A stretch of 64,000 bases of DNA from Gnetum montanum (GCA_015680685.1 MNCI01017909.1:1009564-1073563); one strand, 5' to 3'. Shown: positions 12,700 through 24,869, counted from the stretch's first letter. Program-made: numbers and translations. Notes: generated from the letters alone by a model not told the origin.

Positions 12700-15175
12700 G
12701 GGTTAACATGACAATGTGCAATTGGAAAGCAGTTTGGTTTGAAGGCTACTCGATGGAACTTTTAGACGTTGAAGTACTATGGTTAGTATCCATAGGCATT
12801 TGTGAGGGCTTTCTGGGGCTATTGGTTCTAAATAATGGCCTCTTGTGAAGCTTGGATTCATGATCACTTGGTGGAGGATTCAACTGTAAGTTTACTACCC
12901 TTGTAGTATTTCTTTGCTGGCAGATATTTCATCTTCCATGGATGGAGCAAGTGGCAAAGGAGTTAATGATGGTGGTGTAGGAGTGGATGGATATTGAGGA
13001 GGATAGAAAGGGAATGGAGACTTCTCTTTTGAAGAAGGCATTTTGTAGTACTCCAGAGGATAGTAGTGGTGTGGAAAGTAAGCGTGATAAGATGAGTCAC
13101 ATAGAGAGACTGGTTGCTAAATGTAGTACCCATAAGGATTATGTTGGCAATCAGGGTACTACTACCTTGGTGGTGGCATCCCCCACAACTGTGGATGCTA
13201 CCACTATTCGTATTATTCTTAAGGTTTAGGTGGCACTCCACTTGGATGGTAAGCTTGTTGGTGGAATTGCTACCGATAGTTGTCTTGTGAATAAGGAAAC
13301 CTCTTGGGTGCTTGTTGTTTTGCCAATTTAGAATTTAAAAGATACACCCCAGATTCTTGTAAGTGTGAAAATATAGGGAAACATCCATTGGGATGTTTAT
13401 ATTAATAGATGTCACATCTATCATCATCAAATTCTAAATCTGTAATCTCCTCTACTACTTCAGCTTTGCCCTTATCTTTGCGATATTCCCATTCAGCCTC
13501 CTTCTTCTTCCTTTGCTCACAATCACTACTTTGTTGATCTCTATGTTCCTTTGTAATCTTTAGAGTAGTTTGGAGCTTTTCATCCAAGGATTCCCACATC
13601 TTATCAATCTTAGTCGATATTTTAGTAACTGATTTTTGGATCAGTAAGGCTTTCCTTTGCACCACTTCATTGAGTGATGCCTCCTCATCATTCTCATATA
13701 AATGGATCTTCCTCTTGCATATGGAGGGATCTTTGTTATATTCTTCTTCACTTTCTCATTTTTAGCTCTTCTTCCTCTTTGGCCACTAGCTTAATAAGCC
13801 TTTGAATCTAATGATCCCTTAGCTGAGAAAGTCTTCCTTGGACATAGATCCCAAGGGTTCTTCCTTGTTTCAGTTCTAACCCATCTATGATATGGTGTAG
13901 TTGATCTCTTTGGGAGTATCCATGGCTTGGCATCAATGTAACAAAGAGTAGTACCTTCCTTTTACTACATCCAAGGACTCATGAGTGTCATGTTTCGAAC
14001 CTTGGATTTGCCTCCTCAGATTGGATACTCTAGAGTGCATTTAGTATTTATCATTGAACAACTTCAACATCATACTTCATTGTCGAATAAATTCTAGTTT
14101 TAAGGACTGGTACTAGCTTTCTACTTCATTTATGAGTGTCCTTGGGTATAGTCTTAGCTTTTTCCATTTGTTCTCCACATTTTTCAAGGCATAGGCATCA
14201 TGAAAGGCTTGCAAATGATTTTGTGGATTTGAATTATATTCCCCCTTGAACTTGGGAATATTGTACAGATATAGCCATTTGATAAAGTTATCATTCAAGT
14301 GCCTAGTGGGAATTCTAATGGCCTTTGAAATGTTCAACATATTTCTTGTAGTGAGTAGGGGCTCATTGTAGTCATAGTGGTCTCTATGGTCTTTATGATG
14401 GCCATGATGCCTATGATAAGTCCTGTTGTGTCTTTGTTCTCTATGACTTTCTTCCTCTTACTATTGTTCATTTCATAGTCCCTATTGTCCTAGTAGGATC
14501 TTTGATCATCCCTATACTATTGTTCATCTTCATCATGATCTCTGTTGCTCTTTTTATGGTCTTAACCTTTGCTTTCTTGTTGGAGGTGGATGAGAAAGAT
14601 GATGGGGATGATGTTGAAGGAAAAGAGGAAGGAGAATCAACACCAAAATAATGCCTATTGCCTCCTCTTCTTCCCTCTTGGTGCTTTTCATTATCCCTAC
14701 CTCCAAATAAATGACTATGGTTACCATCTTTGGAGGCCCCCTAATCTTGAAACCCATTCCTCCTTTAACCAAGCTTATCCATAGTTGATTGCAACTGTTG
14801 GTTAAGGGTCTTCCCATCAAAGAGAGGAGGAAAATTTGTGTATTGGGAGGCACCCAAAAAGAAGTCCTCTCCTTCTTTGTGTGTTTGCAAGAACAAGTGG
14901 ATAGGAAACCTTTTTCCCTTTGTAGCCTCATATCAAGCTTCCATCTATCAATCTTTCTTTTGTTGGGCCTCTATGAGATGATAATCTTGATAGAGGTGAT
15001 CTTAAACCTTGTACTTGGCATTAAGTCCAGTGATGCTGAACTTGATGAGATTGTTCAACAGCATTGTGGGAATAGCTCAATTGGAGGGAAACACAATGTT
15101 GCCTTCTATGTTCCTCCATCGCAGCTACTCTTCTTGATGCAAGATGATGGTGAAATCTATAGTGTAAGGATCTAG
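12700..15175 (-). pseudogene. Gypsy gag, decayed
   Basis: Minus-strand pieces include 14340-14113 (MLNISKAIRIPTRHL, IPKFKGEYNSNPQNHLQAFH, which is the N-terminal core of the gag homology region) and 13665-13402 (RKALLIQKSVTKISTKIDKMW, then a Lys/Glu-rich linker with DKGKAEVVEE). They align in order with the gag at 35400-36650. The region 13250-12900 is Pro/Gln/Tyr-rich, like the C-terminal part of gag. No CCHC zinc knuckle is seen in any copy. Multiple stops and frame changes are present. Confidence 0.75.
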
Positions 15176-15418
15176 ATGGGTGTAGACAACTCGAAACTAT
15201 TGGGGCACTTGCATTTTTGGTCCTTCTTGTCTTTGATTAGACCTGCCAGTAAGTGGCGATGGAGATTCTTCCCTATGAGAAGACGCATATTAATGATTAT
15301 TCAAAATAATGTGTATTTGTTATTATGATGTTTTTAATGATTTATCATTAATTATGCTTCACAATGTCTGTAGGTGATTTCAGTATCTTTCCTATGTAGT
15401 GCACTTAGCTAGACTAAA

Positions 15419-15436
15419 TCCTTGGTAATAGTGCCA
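15419..15436 (-). other. Degenerate primer-binding site
   Basis: On the minus strand TGGCACTATTACCAAGGA directly follows the LTR end after one T. It is a decayed form of the TGGCACCGTTGTTGGGGA found at 62186-62203, itself close to the plant tRNA-Asp PBS TGGCGCCGTTGCCGGGGA known from Ogre/Tat/Athila elements. Confidence 0.6.
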
Positions 15437-15437
15437 A

Positions 15438-16430
15438 TGATGAGCAACAAGTAGTTCATATGCCCAACCATAAAAATCACAAGTGTTGCATTAATGATCC
15501 AATTGAATATCATGGACTTAGCCCCTAAATGCACCAATGGAAAAAGATAGTGACTTAATAACGTGATTGTTGTCTTCTTGGCTTCACTTGTGTACGTTCA
15601 ATTGTATGATTAAGTGTAAGCTAGGGAACATGATTAACTAAGTGAAGCCAAGGCATGGAAGGTGGACTTGAATGCTTGCGTAAGTTCAATTGTATGTTAA
15701 GATAGTTCAATTCTCTATTTTATTTCAAATAATCTAAGTGTCAAAAAAGTAATTAATTATAGATTAACTAGTTAGCTATCGAATGCCTTCATCTAACTAT
15801 CTTAACATAAGCATTCAGGCCCACCTTCCATGCACATCCTGAACTCATTATATAAATACTTATGTGCATGGAAGCTTTATAAATACACAATAAAGACTTG
15901 TCAAGTATTAGGCTACTAGGCAAACCAAGTGATAACACCACTGGGATTACCAAGCATTAATGATCTGTTCGAGGCAATTGTACTTGTGTTATTATTATTA
16001 ACTATATTAATTCACTTAGAACATGAACATAAAATGCATAAGTAATAACGTGCATGAAAGAAAACATTAATATATTCCTAAGTGCTGCAAGGAATTTGAA
16101 AAATATCGTCTTTATTGTTGACACATCAAAGTGTTTAGGTACATTGATGCTCGAATAAGGATCCACACAATCCTTGAAGTCCTAATGTGGGCACTCAAAA
16201 AATATTCCAACTTAGGCAGAAGAAAACTGCAAGAACTTGGCTACTCTATTGACTTAACATGGCATAAATGTAGTGGGTACATGCATTTATATAGGCAATA
16301 CTAGACAGTACGTCAACACATCTGCATCGACACATCTAACCATGCATCAATAGGGTTTCATCGATAGGGGTACGTCGATAAGGTTGCATCTATGCATGCC
16401 TATCAATGTAACTTGTTGAATGATTCCTCA
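15438..16430 (-). repeat. Right (5') LTR of the 2.3-16.4 kb gypsy element
   Basis: A 993-bp partner of 2293-3186, starting TGATGAGCAACAAGTAG. It carries an extra segment of roughly 90 bp near 15630-15710 in which GTGAAGCCAAGG and GTAAGTTCAATTGTATG re-use LTR sequence as a local duplication. Reversed TATA-like TTTATATAGG lies at about 16287. It ends ATTCCTCA at 16430, one base away from the family ATTCATCA. Confidence 0.75.
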
Positions 16431-17039
16431 ATAGTGTGTCGTGAAAGAAAGAAAGCAAAGCCATAAGGTACATTTGTCTTTATTCAAAGAAAAATGACAA
16501 ATTTGATTTGATTTTATTAAAATGAATTGATGGATGCATGTACTTATTTTTAGCCCTAATTCTTTTTTTTTCAATTATTTTTCAAAGTTTATGTTTGGGG
16601 AATACCTTTTCAAAAATCCCAAGTATGGTCCCAATCATTTTCCATAAATTTAAATGTCATACCATATTGTAAGTAGCTATTTTTGAACAATAAAGCTTTA
16701 TTACAATTTTTTTTCAAATCTAACTTTTCATCTTCTTTGTTCTCAATTTCATATTTTCTTATCCATTCCTATTACAATTTGTTCATCATTCATGCAACCT
16801 ACAAGAATTTCTTAAAGTTTATCAACTATTCACATCAAGGATTCATCACTAATAACACATCTTCTATGTTAAAACTACCTAAGGAAGATGATAAGTTACT
16901 ATTAAATCTTATTAATTCTACTACTAATCCCAAATAAATCAAACAAATCTCAGAGTTTCAAATCAAAGAGCTTTTCAAGGTGAACTTGTGGATATAAAAT
17001 TTTTTGAATTTAAACTAGTAAATTTTAAGATATTCACAG
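16431..17039. other. Unassigned AT-rich spacer
   Basis: No gene recognised. The 84-residue ORF at 16683-16937 is low-complexity (Phe, Asn, Ser, Ile) and lacks any known motif. Confidence 0.4.
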
Positions 17040-17545
17040 AAAAAAGTTTGGCCATGACTCATGGTCCACTTGTGGTATTATAGGTATCAATTTTTCTATT
17101 TACCATGACTTGTGGTCATATTATGGTTATCGACCATGACCTATGGATAAGTTGTGGTTATTCATGTTCTTTCATCATGACTTTTGTTGTCTTATTGTAA
17201 ACATTCAAAATAAGAAAAGTTTTCCATGACGTGTCACTGTGTTGTGGCATGCATGTAAGAGCTCCAAAACCTTAAGAATTTTAGGTTTAAAAAGACTATG
17301 ACTTATGATGCCCTTGTGGTATAATCATGGAATCCTTTGTAATCATCATCTTTTTGTTTTTAGACATCATGACTTGTTATTCGCTCATGGTACTTTCATC
17401 ATGACTTGTGCTATAATACCATGACTCATGGTATTATGAGAAACATCTACCATGACTCATGGTCATTCAAAAAGTTCAAATTTCTTTGAATTCATATTAG
17501 AAATTCACATATCATCATCAAAAAATTACATTCCATTCCTAAACA
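17040..17545 (+). mobile_element. Probable copia 5' LTR with iterated CCATGACTCATGG-type motifs
   Basis: Immediately upstream of a consensus initiator-tRNA-Met PBS (17549-17560) and a copia gag, so by position this is the end of the 5' LTR (last bases AAACA at 17545). About ten irregularly spaced copies of a (C/T)CATGACT(C/T)(A/G)TGGT-like motif occur between 17050 and 17465, often followed by TTGTGGT. The 5' boundary of the LTR could not be set and no 3' LTR was found in the window. Confidence 0.5.
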
Positions 17546-17548
17546 AAT

Positions 17549-17560
17549 TGGTATCAGAGC
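17549..17560 (+). other. Copia primer-binding site
   Basis: TGGTATCAGAGC, the exact complement of the 3' end of plant initiator tRNA-Met and the standard copia PBS. It is followed 14 bases later by the gag start codon. Confidence 0.85.
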
Positions 17561-17574
17561 CAAATAAAGGCACA

Positions 17575-18945
17575 ATGAATTCCAAGAACATTGTCAAATG
17601 CTCTATGATATTCAGTGGTTCTCAAGACTTTAGCCTATGGACAAGACTTATGCTACGCCTACTTAAACATAATACTTGTTGGGACCTTATTCAGGTTGGA
17701 TTTAAATATATCCATAACTTTGAAGACATGAGAAAAAATCAAATTAAGGAGTATGAGAACAAAGAAAGGATGAATTATTTAGCTACTACCATGATCCTAT
17801 CTAGTGTTTCAAACATCATATTCTCAAACTCACTTTTCATTATACTATCAAAGAAATGCGGGATACACTCCAACTTGAGTATAAGGGAAATATTGAAAAT
17901 AGACAAATGTAAAAATTATTATATAAATGAAAATGTTATGCACTTGAAATCCAGCCAAATAAAGATATCAAAAAAATTTTCTCTAGGATGTACATTAACA
18001 TTAGAAGGATAGATGAATATGGATGTAACTATTCTACTAGGTAGAAGGTCCAAAATTAATTCAAGCTTTATCCATAGATCCAAGATATGAAAATATCATG
18101 GAAAATATTGTGTTGGTCAAGGACCCCAATATGCTTAGTATAGATGAATTGGTAGCATAAATTTGTACTCTCCATACTATGAAAGCTAGGAGAAATCACA
18201 ACATACATGAATAAGCTTACATATCTAACCAAAGAGAAAGAGGAGGTAGGTTAAAGGGTAAAGGAAGACATAATCAATATAACTCAAAAAATCAAAACTC
18301 CCAACGAAAATTTTCCAGCCTATTAGAAAAAGAGGACAAGAAAGAGGAAGATGGAATTATAATCAAATAAATTCATTCATTCCACTATGTAGAATTTGTA
18401 AGAAAACAATCCACATCATTGAAGATTGTTGGACAAGAATAGGATTCAAAGCTTATCAGTAGCAACAAAAGAAAAAGAAAGAAATATTGGATAAAAAAGA
18501 AGACACCAATCCTAAAGAAAACATAGTGTAAGATAATCATTTAAGCCTTAATGCTATCAATGTTAGTAATCAAAATACTTGAATAGTTGATAGTGGATGT
18601 TTCAATCACATGACACCCTTCAAAGAGTATATGCTTGATTATAGACAAAAAAAATTCGTAATATTAAAATTAGTAATGGTAAACACATAAACATAGAAGG
18701 AATGAAAGATTGTATAATTAGGTTACCCAACAATAGAGTCATGTCCATCTTAGAAGTATTTTGTGTTCCTAATTTTTTTAACTTATTATTCTTAGTAGGA
18801 CAAATGATAGATAAAGGCATCAAAGTAAGCTTCAAGAATAAATTATGCATCATGAAAAAATCAAATGGAGAAAACAGTTACAAAATTAGAGCTTTTAGTA
18901 ATAGAATATACTACCTAAATTGTGACCACTTTAACCTAAAGGAAA
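17575..18945 (+). pseudogene. Copia gag and protease, decayed and truncated
   Basis: Starts at ATG 17575. The early FSGSQDFSLWTRLMLRLL is the copia gag F-G-NY-W-M-L block. A stop follows at 18010-18012. In the same frame, 18388-18429 encodes a zinc knuckle, CRICKKTIHIIEDC (CX2CX4HX4C, complete). At 18580 a TGA takes the usual Trp place ahead of IVDSGCFNHMT, an intact copia protease DSG active site. An A-run near 18644-18653 shifts the frame, and 18702-18945 continues as protease / pre-integrase (VFCVPNFFNLLFLVGQMI). Similarity ends near 18945, so integrase, RT and RNase H are missing. Confidence 0.8.
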
Positions 18946-20300
18946 ATCTCATCTCTATGCATGCACATCACTACCCTCTCCCCTATATATGCTAATTGGA
19001 TTGGGCCCAACCATACAGTCCTGCACCCTTAAAAAACTAATCTTGAGGAATCAAGATTACATCCACAAATAAGGATTGTGTACATGTCCACAAAAGAGTC
19101 CTAAGGACAAGACAAGAAGTCCAAGGCTGCAACTAGAACTGACTAGATATGGTATCACCATGATAATAGAGGGCATAGTCCATCCAAGGCAGAAGTTCAT
19201 GCCTCGGTGTCCTAGGAAGACTTGTCCTTCTAGACCAAGAAGGTCTTCAAGCCTCATGACCATCATCTGTTGGAATCAAGGCCACTAAGGAACCATCCAA
19301 AGAAGCTGTCCTTTTCATGGATGTGGTCTAAAAGACTCACTTAAGGATGCATTCATAGCAAATTTTGATGGAACATGTTGTTGGATGCATCAAAAAGACT
19401 TTTTTGAGGTTATGTTCATGTGATCTCTTCCTTGGATGACTCCATGAGAGCTCCCCTAGATGCATTTGTGCCCTTCCTTTATGGACACATCCCTAGTCCC
19501 TTGGGATCAAACCCATATGGATGGAGGATGGTATGGTTGAGCCTGGCCCAATCAACATATATAGGGGGAGGTGGTTGTGCATGCATGAGGCTAGTTAAAA
19601 AAATGTAACTAGGATACATCCTTAAGCCTCATGTCCAAGGAAGGGTCTAAAGGCAAGGCCTTGAATTGTTTCTAAAAACACATCCATGTTGAGGTCCTAT
19701 GAGGTTGTATGTGAATGAGCCCATGGACACATCCTCAAGAGCATCCTTTGACAAGTTTTCCCAATGGCCTCATACACATGCACATACCTCTCCCTATATA
19801 TATGATGATTGGTCTTGGCCCAACCATATTGTCTAGCACCCTTATGTTTTTGGTCTTAATAAACTATGACCATGTCCTGAAACAAGTTTAGATCTCAAAC
19901 AATGACGTGTTAGCTTAGTGTTACAAGGTTTGAGAAAGTTGACTTGTACATATGTCCATGATACCTTTGAATTTTGGTTGATATATGACTAGCTCAAGGA
20001 TTGTTGCATTAGAAATTTTGCCAACTTGATTTGAGTTAGGGTAACTTTTAAGTTACAAAAGCTCATTCAAAGAATGATCACATAGTAGGAAAGCCCCTGG
20101 AATTACCCTAATTATTCTTGGCTAAGGCTCCATTGTTTTTGGTTGGGAACCTCTAGGAATTCTTTTTTAATTTGATCATATCCTTATTAAGAATTTTTAC
20201 TTGTAATGACAACTAGATGATTGTTGCATTAAAATTTTTGCCAACTAGAGTTTAGGCAACTTTTACCTTAACCTTTATGCATGCTAAGAATTCTGACTTT
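18946..20300. repeat. Unclassified repeat with a promoter-like module in three copies
   Basis: Blocks near 18975-19030 and 19785-19845 share CTCTCCC(C)TATATAT then GATTGG, GGCCCAACCATA and TAGCACCCTTA-like strings. A third copy at about 19540-19585 is inverted. Other strings (AAGGACAAG, GGCAAGGCC, ATGGACACATCC) also recur. No protein similarity was recognised in the short ORFs. This could be nested LTRs or a MITE-like cluster at the site where the copia element is cut off. Confidence 0.4.
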
Positions 20301-21780
20301 TAACACGCCCCAACCCTAGTTGTTGATTTGTTTTCAATTTTTCCAACCCCCTAACCTGATCCATTTACTAACTTTTTAAAGACTAGCAACATATTTTTTA
20401 AAATACTACTTGTGATTATTGCAACATACTTCACATACTATGAATTAAGTTTTTAGACTTCAATACTACTATTCTATGATTTTTTTTAATTTAATGGCAC
20501 ATATAATATCTATTTTATTAAATTTTAAATATTATATATATAATAATTAACAAGTAAATTAATATTTATTATTCTATAACATTAAATACTTTACAAATAG
20601 GGTTGTATAAAAAAATTACTTTTTCATACTAATAATAATAATAATAATGAATTAATTAGTAATAATTAAAAGAAAAGTTATCCAACTCTTTTAAATAAAT
20701 TATAATAATTATAAAAAGTATGACTAAGATTTTTTAGAAAATATATAAATAACCTCTTCAATTCTTATTGTTATTTAGTAACACTAATGATGAATCCTAT
20801 GAGGATTCGAAATTAGTATGGTTTCATATTATAAGAAGCAAAATCTCATAAAAAATGATTTTTTTAATTTATTTTTGCTAGTAGTGTAATTATGTTGTGC
20901 GATGCATATTTTATAGGTTAGGGTTTGTTGTATGAATGTTTGTATAGGATCAAGAGTTATAGGTTATGTACCATGTTCTTTTTTATAGGTTGCATATGTT
21001 ATATGTTATATATTGCTTTTAGGTTACATGTTATATAAGTTGTAATTAAGGTCACAATAGTTTGCATTAGGCTTTTCTAGACATTTTTTAGAAGGATGGT
21101 AGATCTTTTTTCATTTTAACTCTAAAGCTATATACAAAATCATTATAAAGAATAATTTTATTCATTACAAATTAAATAAGGCTTAGAAAATGCAAATATC
21201 ACTATATTTTTGGATGAGGAAAATAAAAGATATTTAGAGAGCTCCTTGTTACCACATTTCTTCCATTTCATGGAGCAGTGAATTGCATCTATTGAAGTAC
21301 TTGGAAAAACACTCTTGTTATGAAGTATGGTATTGGAAGGTTTATTAATATAAAGGATAAAAATGGAAATGTTATATTGGGAAGGGATGATCAAGCAACC
21401 GATTCTTATGTCAAAAGCAACTGCAAACAGCTTATACGAATTTAAACGTATGTTACATGTATGGGTCTACTTAAAAGCCCATGGTTGTGAAGCCCGTTTG
21501 CCCTCACTTTCAATACAATTGCTCAGTGAGAAACATCCGACATCTCTTGCGGCTCGAGTACAATATTGTGGTATTGATTCTCGTCGTTAGTGTCCACCAA
21601 CAGAAAAAGGGGCGGGGTTTCCTAATAAATACAAGAAAAGCTGGACGAAAAGTTGGAGCAAAAGAATGCAAAAGCGTAGGCAATATGTTGGATCAGTAAG
21701 CTAGTAAGCTGTTAAAGGGGTATAAAAAGTAGAATTCATTTTGATTTCTTTAATACAAAATCATGGATGGATGTATGGAT
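20301..21780. other. AT-rich DNA without recognised genes
   Basis: 20450-20760 is very AT-rich (runs of TAATAATAA). No supported gene. The short ORF at 21363-21590 has no recognisable motif. Confidence 0.4.
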
Positions 21781-22239
21781 ATCTTTGATGTTGTCATCCC
21801 TCCGACTTCAAAGAAGTGCCCACTAATGCCGTTGCCTGAAAAATTGTATTATTGGGCCGGGTCTGTTTGGATAGATTGGCCGCGGCAACTACTGTTCTTG
21901 TTTCTGTTGCTGGATGGATGAGGTGATTGCTATTTGTTACTGCTGGTTGTGGGTGTCAATGTCACTGTTAATTCTGACAACAAGTACCAGCGAACTCGGT
22001 GCTACTGCTACTGCTGCTGTGCTGTGGAAGCGGAACCCTAGCAAAACAATGTCTTGTACAGCCCTGAGCTGAACAGTAGCAGCCACCACCTTAGCTTGGC
22101 TGTAATTGAAATTGGATCTCGTCAAGGATCTCTTGCGTTTGCGTGCAAGCACTCCAAAACCCAGTACTTCTCTTGTGGACAGAAATTAAAAAGAAAACAT
22201 AAACAAAGACTTACTGTGCAACAGCAGAGATTGGAGCTG

Positions 22240-22600
22240 GATTAAGGACAAGGCGATTCTGGTGAGCTCAAATCGTGATGGTTCCAGGCTGCTGCTCTGG
22301 TTGTTATCGGCGGTGCAGAAACAGTGATCTTCTGGATGGATCCATGGCAACCCTGCACGAAGCAGTCGTGGAAATGCAGTCGCAATAGTTGGGAGCAGCA
22401 GCGACGACGACACTGAGTCTTCGGCGGTAGCGGCTGGATGGCGTGGCTACCATGAACGAGACTCCGGCGGCAAAGGATCCGGAAGCGTCTGCGGTTGATG
22501 AAAGGTGGCAAAGAGTGCTTCGCGTTGAAGGCGACAGCGACGGCTGCGGAGCTGCCACCAAAACGGGAACAGCAGCGGCATCAAAAACACCAGTGACGAA
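22240..22600 (-). pseudogene. Class III peroxidase-like exon fragment
   Basis: On the minus strand 22388-22347 encodes LLRLHFHDCFVQGC, the distal heme-pocket signature of secretory plant (class III) peroxidases with its catalytic Arg and His, followed by HGSI where the family usually has D(G/A)S. The surrounding translation (before it Cys/Arg-rich, after it KITVSAPPITT) does not look like peroxidase in the same frame, and the mature N-terminus, proximal His region and remaining exons are absent. A GTAAGT on the minus strand near 22212-22217 could be a splice donor. The patch is clearly more GC-rich than its neighbours. It is best read as a fragment of a host gene. Confidence 0.5.
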
Positions 22601-22636
22601 GGAGGTGCAACGCGGCGGCCGCCCAGGCGCAGGCTC

Positions 22637-23001
22637 TGTCAGCCTCTGAAGTGTGCACTGCTGGCCTTAGATACTTGTCAGAGTCTGGAGATTGTTAGTG
22701 TAGGTACTGTTAATACATGGGAAAACAAAAACAGAGCATAAAGAAACAAAACAAGGGCAAAAAAAGGCAACCAAAAACTCACTTTATTCAACACATAATG
22801 GTTTTTAAATAAGTTTTTAAATAAGCAAATACATCAGTGGTAAAATGAGAGAAAATAGCAACTGAATCTTAATATGAAGCAACTTTTAAAAAAGTTAATT
22901 ACTTCATGTTCAACTACATAAAGAAAAGCAACTAATCCCTGAAGACTGGACAGTTCTTAGACAATAAAAAAAACATGTTTAATAATTAAACACATTTAAC
23001 A
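22637..23001 (-). repeat. Copia 3' LTR
   Basis: Read on the minus strand it begins TGTTAAATGTG and ends GGCTGACA. It has the same length as its partner at 27131-27495, with scattered substitutions and small offsetting indels, including a local duplication of TTTTTAAATAAG at 22800-22825. Confidence 0.85.
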
Positions 23002-23035
23002 CTCTCCATAAACTAAAAGTTTGCAACCTATCAAT

Positions 23036-23443
23036 TTAACAAGAATCATTCAATGTACAGACTTCGAGTTGCTTTCTCAGCGTCTTGAATGTTGATAACT
23101 TGAGGGGCTTGATTAGAATATCGGCGAGTTGATCTCCACTCTTGCAATACACCAAATTAATAACACCATCATTGCATAGATTAAGCAAAAAGTGAAATCT
23201 CACATCAATATGCTTGCTTCTTCCATGTAGCACAGGAATTTTGAATAACTTTATGGATAAATTGTTGTCATAGAAAATTGTAGTACCCCCCTTTTGCTTG
23301 AAATATAGCTCTTTAAGAATTTTTCTTAGCCAAATAGCTTGGCAAGTACAAGTTGTTGCAGCAACAAACTCAACCTCCATGGTTGACAATGTGATAATTG
23401 ATTGCTTCTTGGATGACCATGAAACAACCCCTATGCCCATCAT
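23036..23443 (-). pseudogene. Copia RNase H
   Basis: The open piece contains SSKKQSIITLSTMEVEFVAA (family: K-Q..V.LST.EAE), followed by AIWLRKILKEL, IFYDNNLSIKL, HGRSKHIDVRFHFLL and GDQLADILIKPL. These are all the conserved blocks of copia RNase H, in order. The usual Glu-Ala-Glu is Glu-Val-Glu. It ends about 35 bp before the 3' LTR. A stop separates it from the RT piece upstream. Confidence 0.85.
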
Positions 23444-23475
23444 AAAACATATCTAGAAGTGCTCTTCTTATCATC

Positions 23476-24640
23476 TTAATCTAATGCATAATCACTATCA
23501 ATAAATCCCACCAAATCATATTTCTCTTCTTTCTTGTAAAATAGCCCAAAATCTTTCGTCCTTTGCAAGTAATGAAATAGTCTTTTAGCTACCACCAAAT
23601 GCATCTTCTTTGGAGACTTCATGTATCTACTAATAAGACTCATAGCATGCATTATATCAAGTATAGTTGTAGTCAAATACATTAGACTCCCAACAATTTG
23701 CTTATAAAGTGTAGCCTCCACCTTACTTCCTTTAGGATATTTATTTAGCCTCAAGCCAAACTCAATTGGAGTGCTTACATGATTGTAATCCTTCATCTTA
23801 AACCTCTTCAAAATTTCTCTCACATACTTCTTTGAGAAATAAAGATTCCATTGGGGGATTGCACTACTTCCATGCCAAGATAGTAATGCAATTTTCCAAC
23901 ATTAGTCATTTGAAACTCATCCATCATTGACTTCTTAAATTTTTCAAACAACTCACTATCATTGTTAGTGAAAATAAGATCATCAACATATAAACACACA
24001 ATGAACACTTTTCCTCTATCAATCTTTGTAAAAAGTGTATGCTCATATGGACATTTTTGAAATCCCTCCTTAGAAAAATAGGTATTTATATGACTATACC
24101 AAGCTCTTTGAGCTTGTTTTAGTCCATACAAAGCCTTTTTAATTTATAGACCTTGTGCTCACTACTAAGCTTCACAAAACTAGGGGGCTGATTAATAAAT
24201 ACTTGTTCCTCCAAGTCTTCATGAAAGAATGCAAACTTGACATTCATCTGAAAGATAGGCCATGAATTAATGCAAGCACCAATCAAATTGTATCATGCCT
24301 CGCAATAGGTGTAAATACTTCTTTATAGTCAATCCCATACTCTTGCTTGTATCACTTAGTCACCAATTACACCTTGTAAACTTCACTAGTCTCCTTTAGT
24401 TTTGTTTTGAAGACCCACTTCACACCAATGGTTTTGTGCCCGTTTGGAAGATTAACCAGCTCCCAAGTATCATTTTTTTCAATGGCTTTAATCTCATCCT
24501 CCATTACCTTTCTCCATTTTGATTCTTTAATATCACTTTCAAAAGTTATGATATCACAATCTACAAACAAAGCAAGGTGGGTGATTGGGTCATCAGATTG
24601 GTCAATCATAGTTACCTCATAATCCACAATCCATAAGGGT
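23476..24640 (-). pseudogene. Copia reverse transcriptase
   Basis: Read on the minus strand, 24627-24367 has WRKVMEDEIKAIEKNDTWEL and KTIGVKWVFKTKLK, the N-terminal RT block. Next, 24131-23820 has MYGLKQAQRAWYSHI and then CLYVDDLIF, the intact YVDD catalytic box. Finally, 23823-23476 has YLTTTILDIMHAMSLISRYM and GFIDSDYALD. At least two stops or frame changes separate these pieces, and the normal LKQAPRAWY has Gln in place of Pro. Confidence 0.85.
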
Positions 24641-24869
24641 CTTTTTTGAATACAGTGAGATTTAGTTGCTGCTATTTTTGGTGAATAGTTCTTGGTGCTT
24701 CAGCTTCTGTGGCTCTTGGGATTTCAACCTCCATAGTTCTTGATGCTTCAGCCTTCGCAGTTATTGGTGCTGCAAAGTTTCTAGTTCTGGGTTTTGCAGT
24801 TTTAGGTGCTACGGAGTCTATAGTTTCATTGTTAGAAATAATTGAAGTAGACTATTGCCCATTCGAATT

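Larger units (their letters stand above)
2293..16430 (-). mobile_element. Ty3/gypsy element of the Ogre/Tat/Athila type, near full length, decayed
   Basis: Two related LTRs (2293-3186 and 15438-16430) enclose, reading on the minus strand, a PBS, gag, protease, RT/RNase H, integrase and a 3' coiled-coil ORF. The RT-before-integrase order is that of Ty3/gypsy elements. No chromodomain is visible after integrase, and the PBS resembles the tRNA-Asp type used by Ogre/Tat/Athila elements, so a non-chromovirus lineage is inferred. The element is about 14.1 kb, of which 882 bp is a later solo-LTR insertion with its target duplication. Every coding segment has stops and frame changes. No clear target duplication remains: the left end runs straight into the neighbouring LTR. 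Confidence 0.8.

Noticed and set aside
22304-22649. Several overlapping GC-rich ORFs on both strands, including a 68-residue plus-strand one
   Set aside because: High GC keeps all frames open. Only the minus-strand frame with the peroxidase signature has support.
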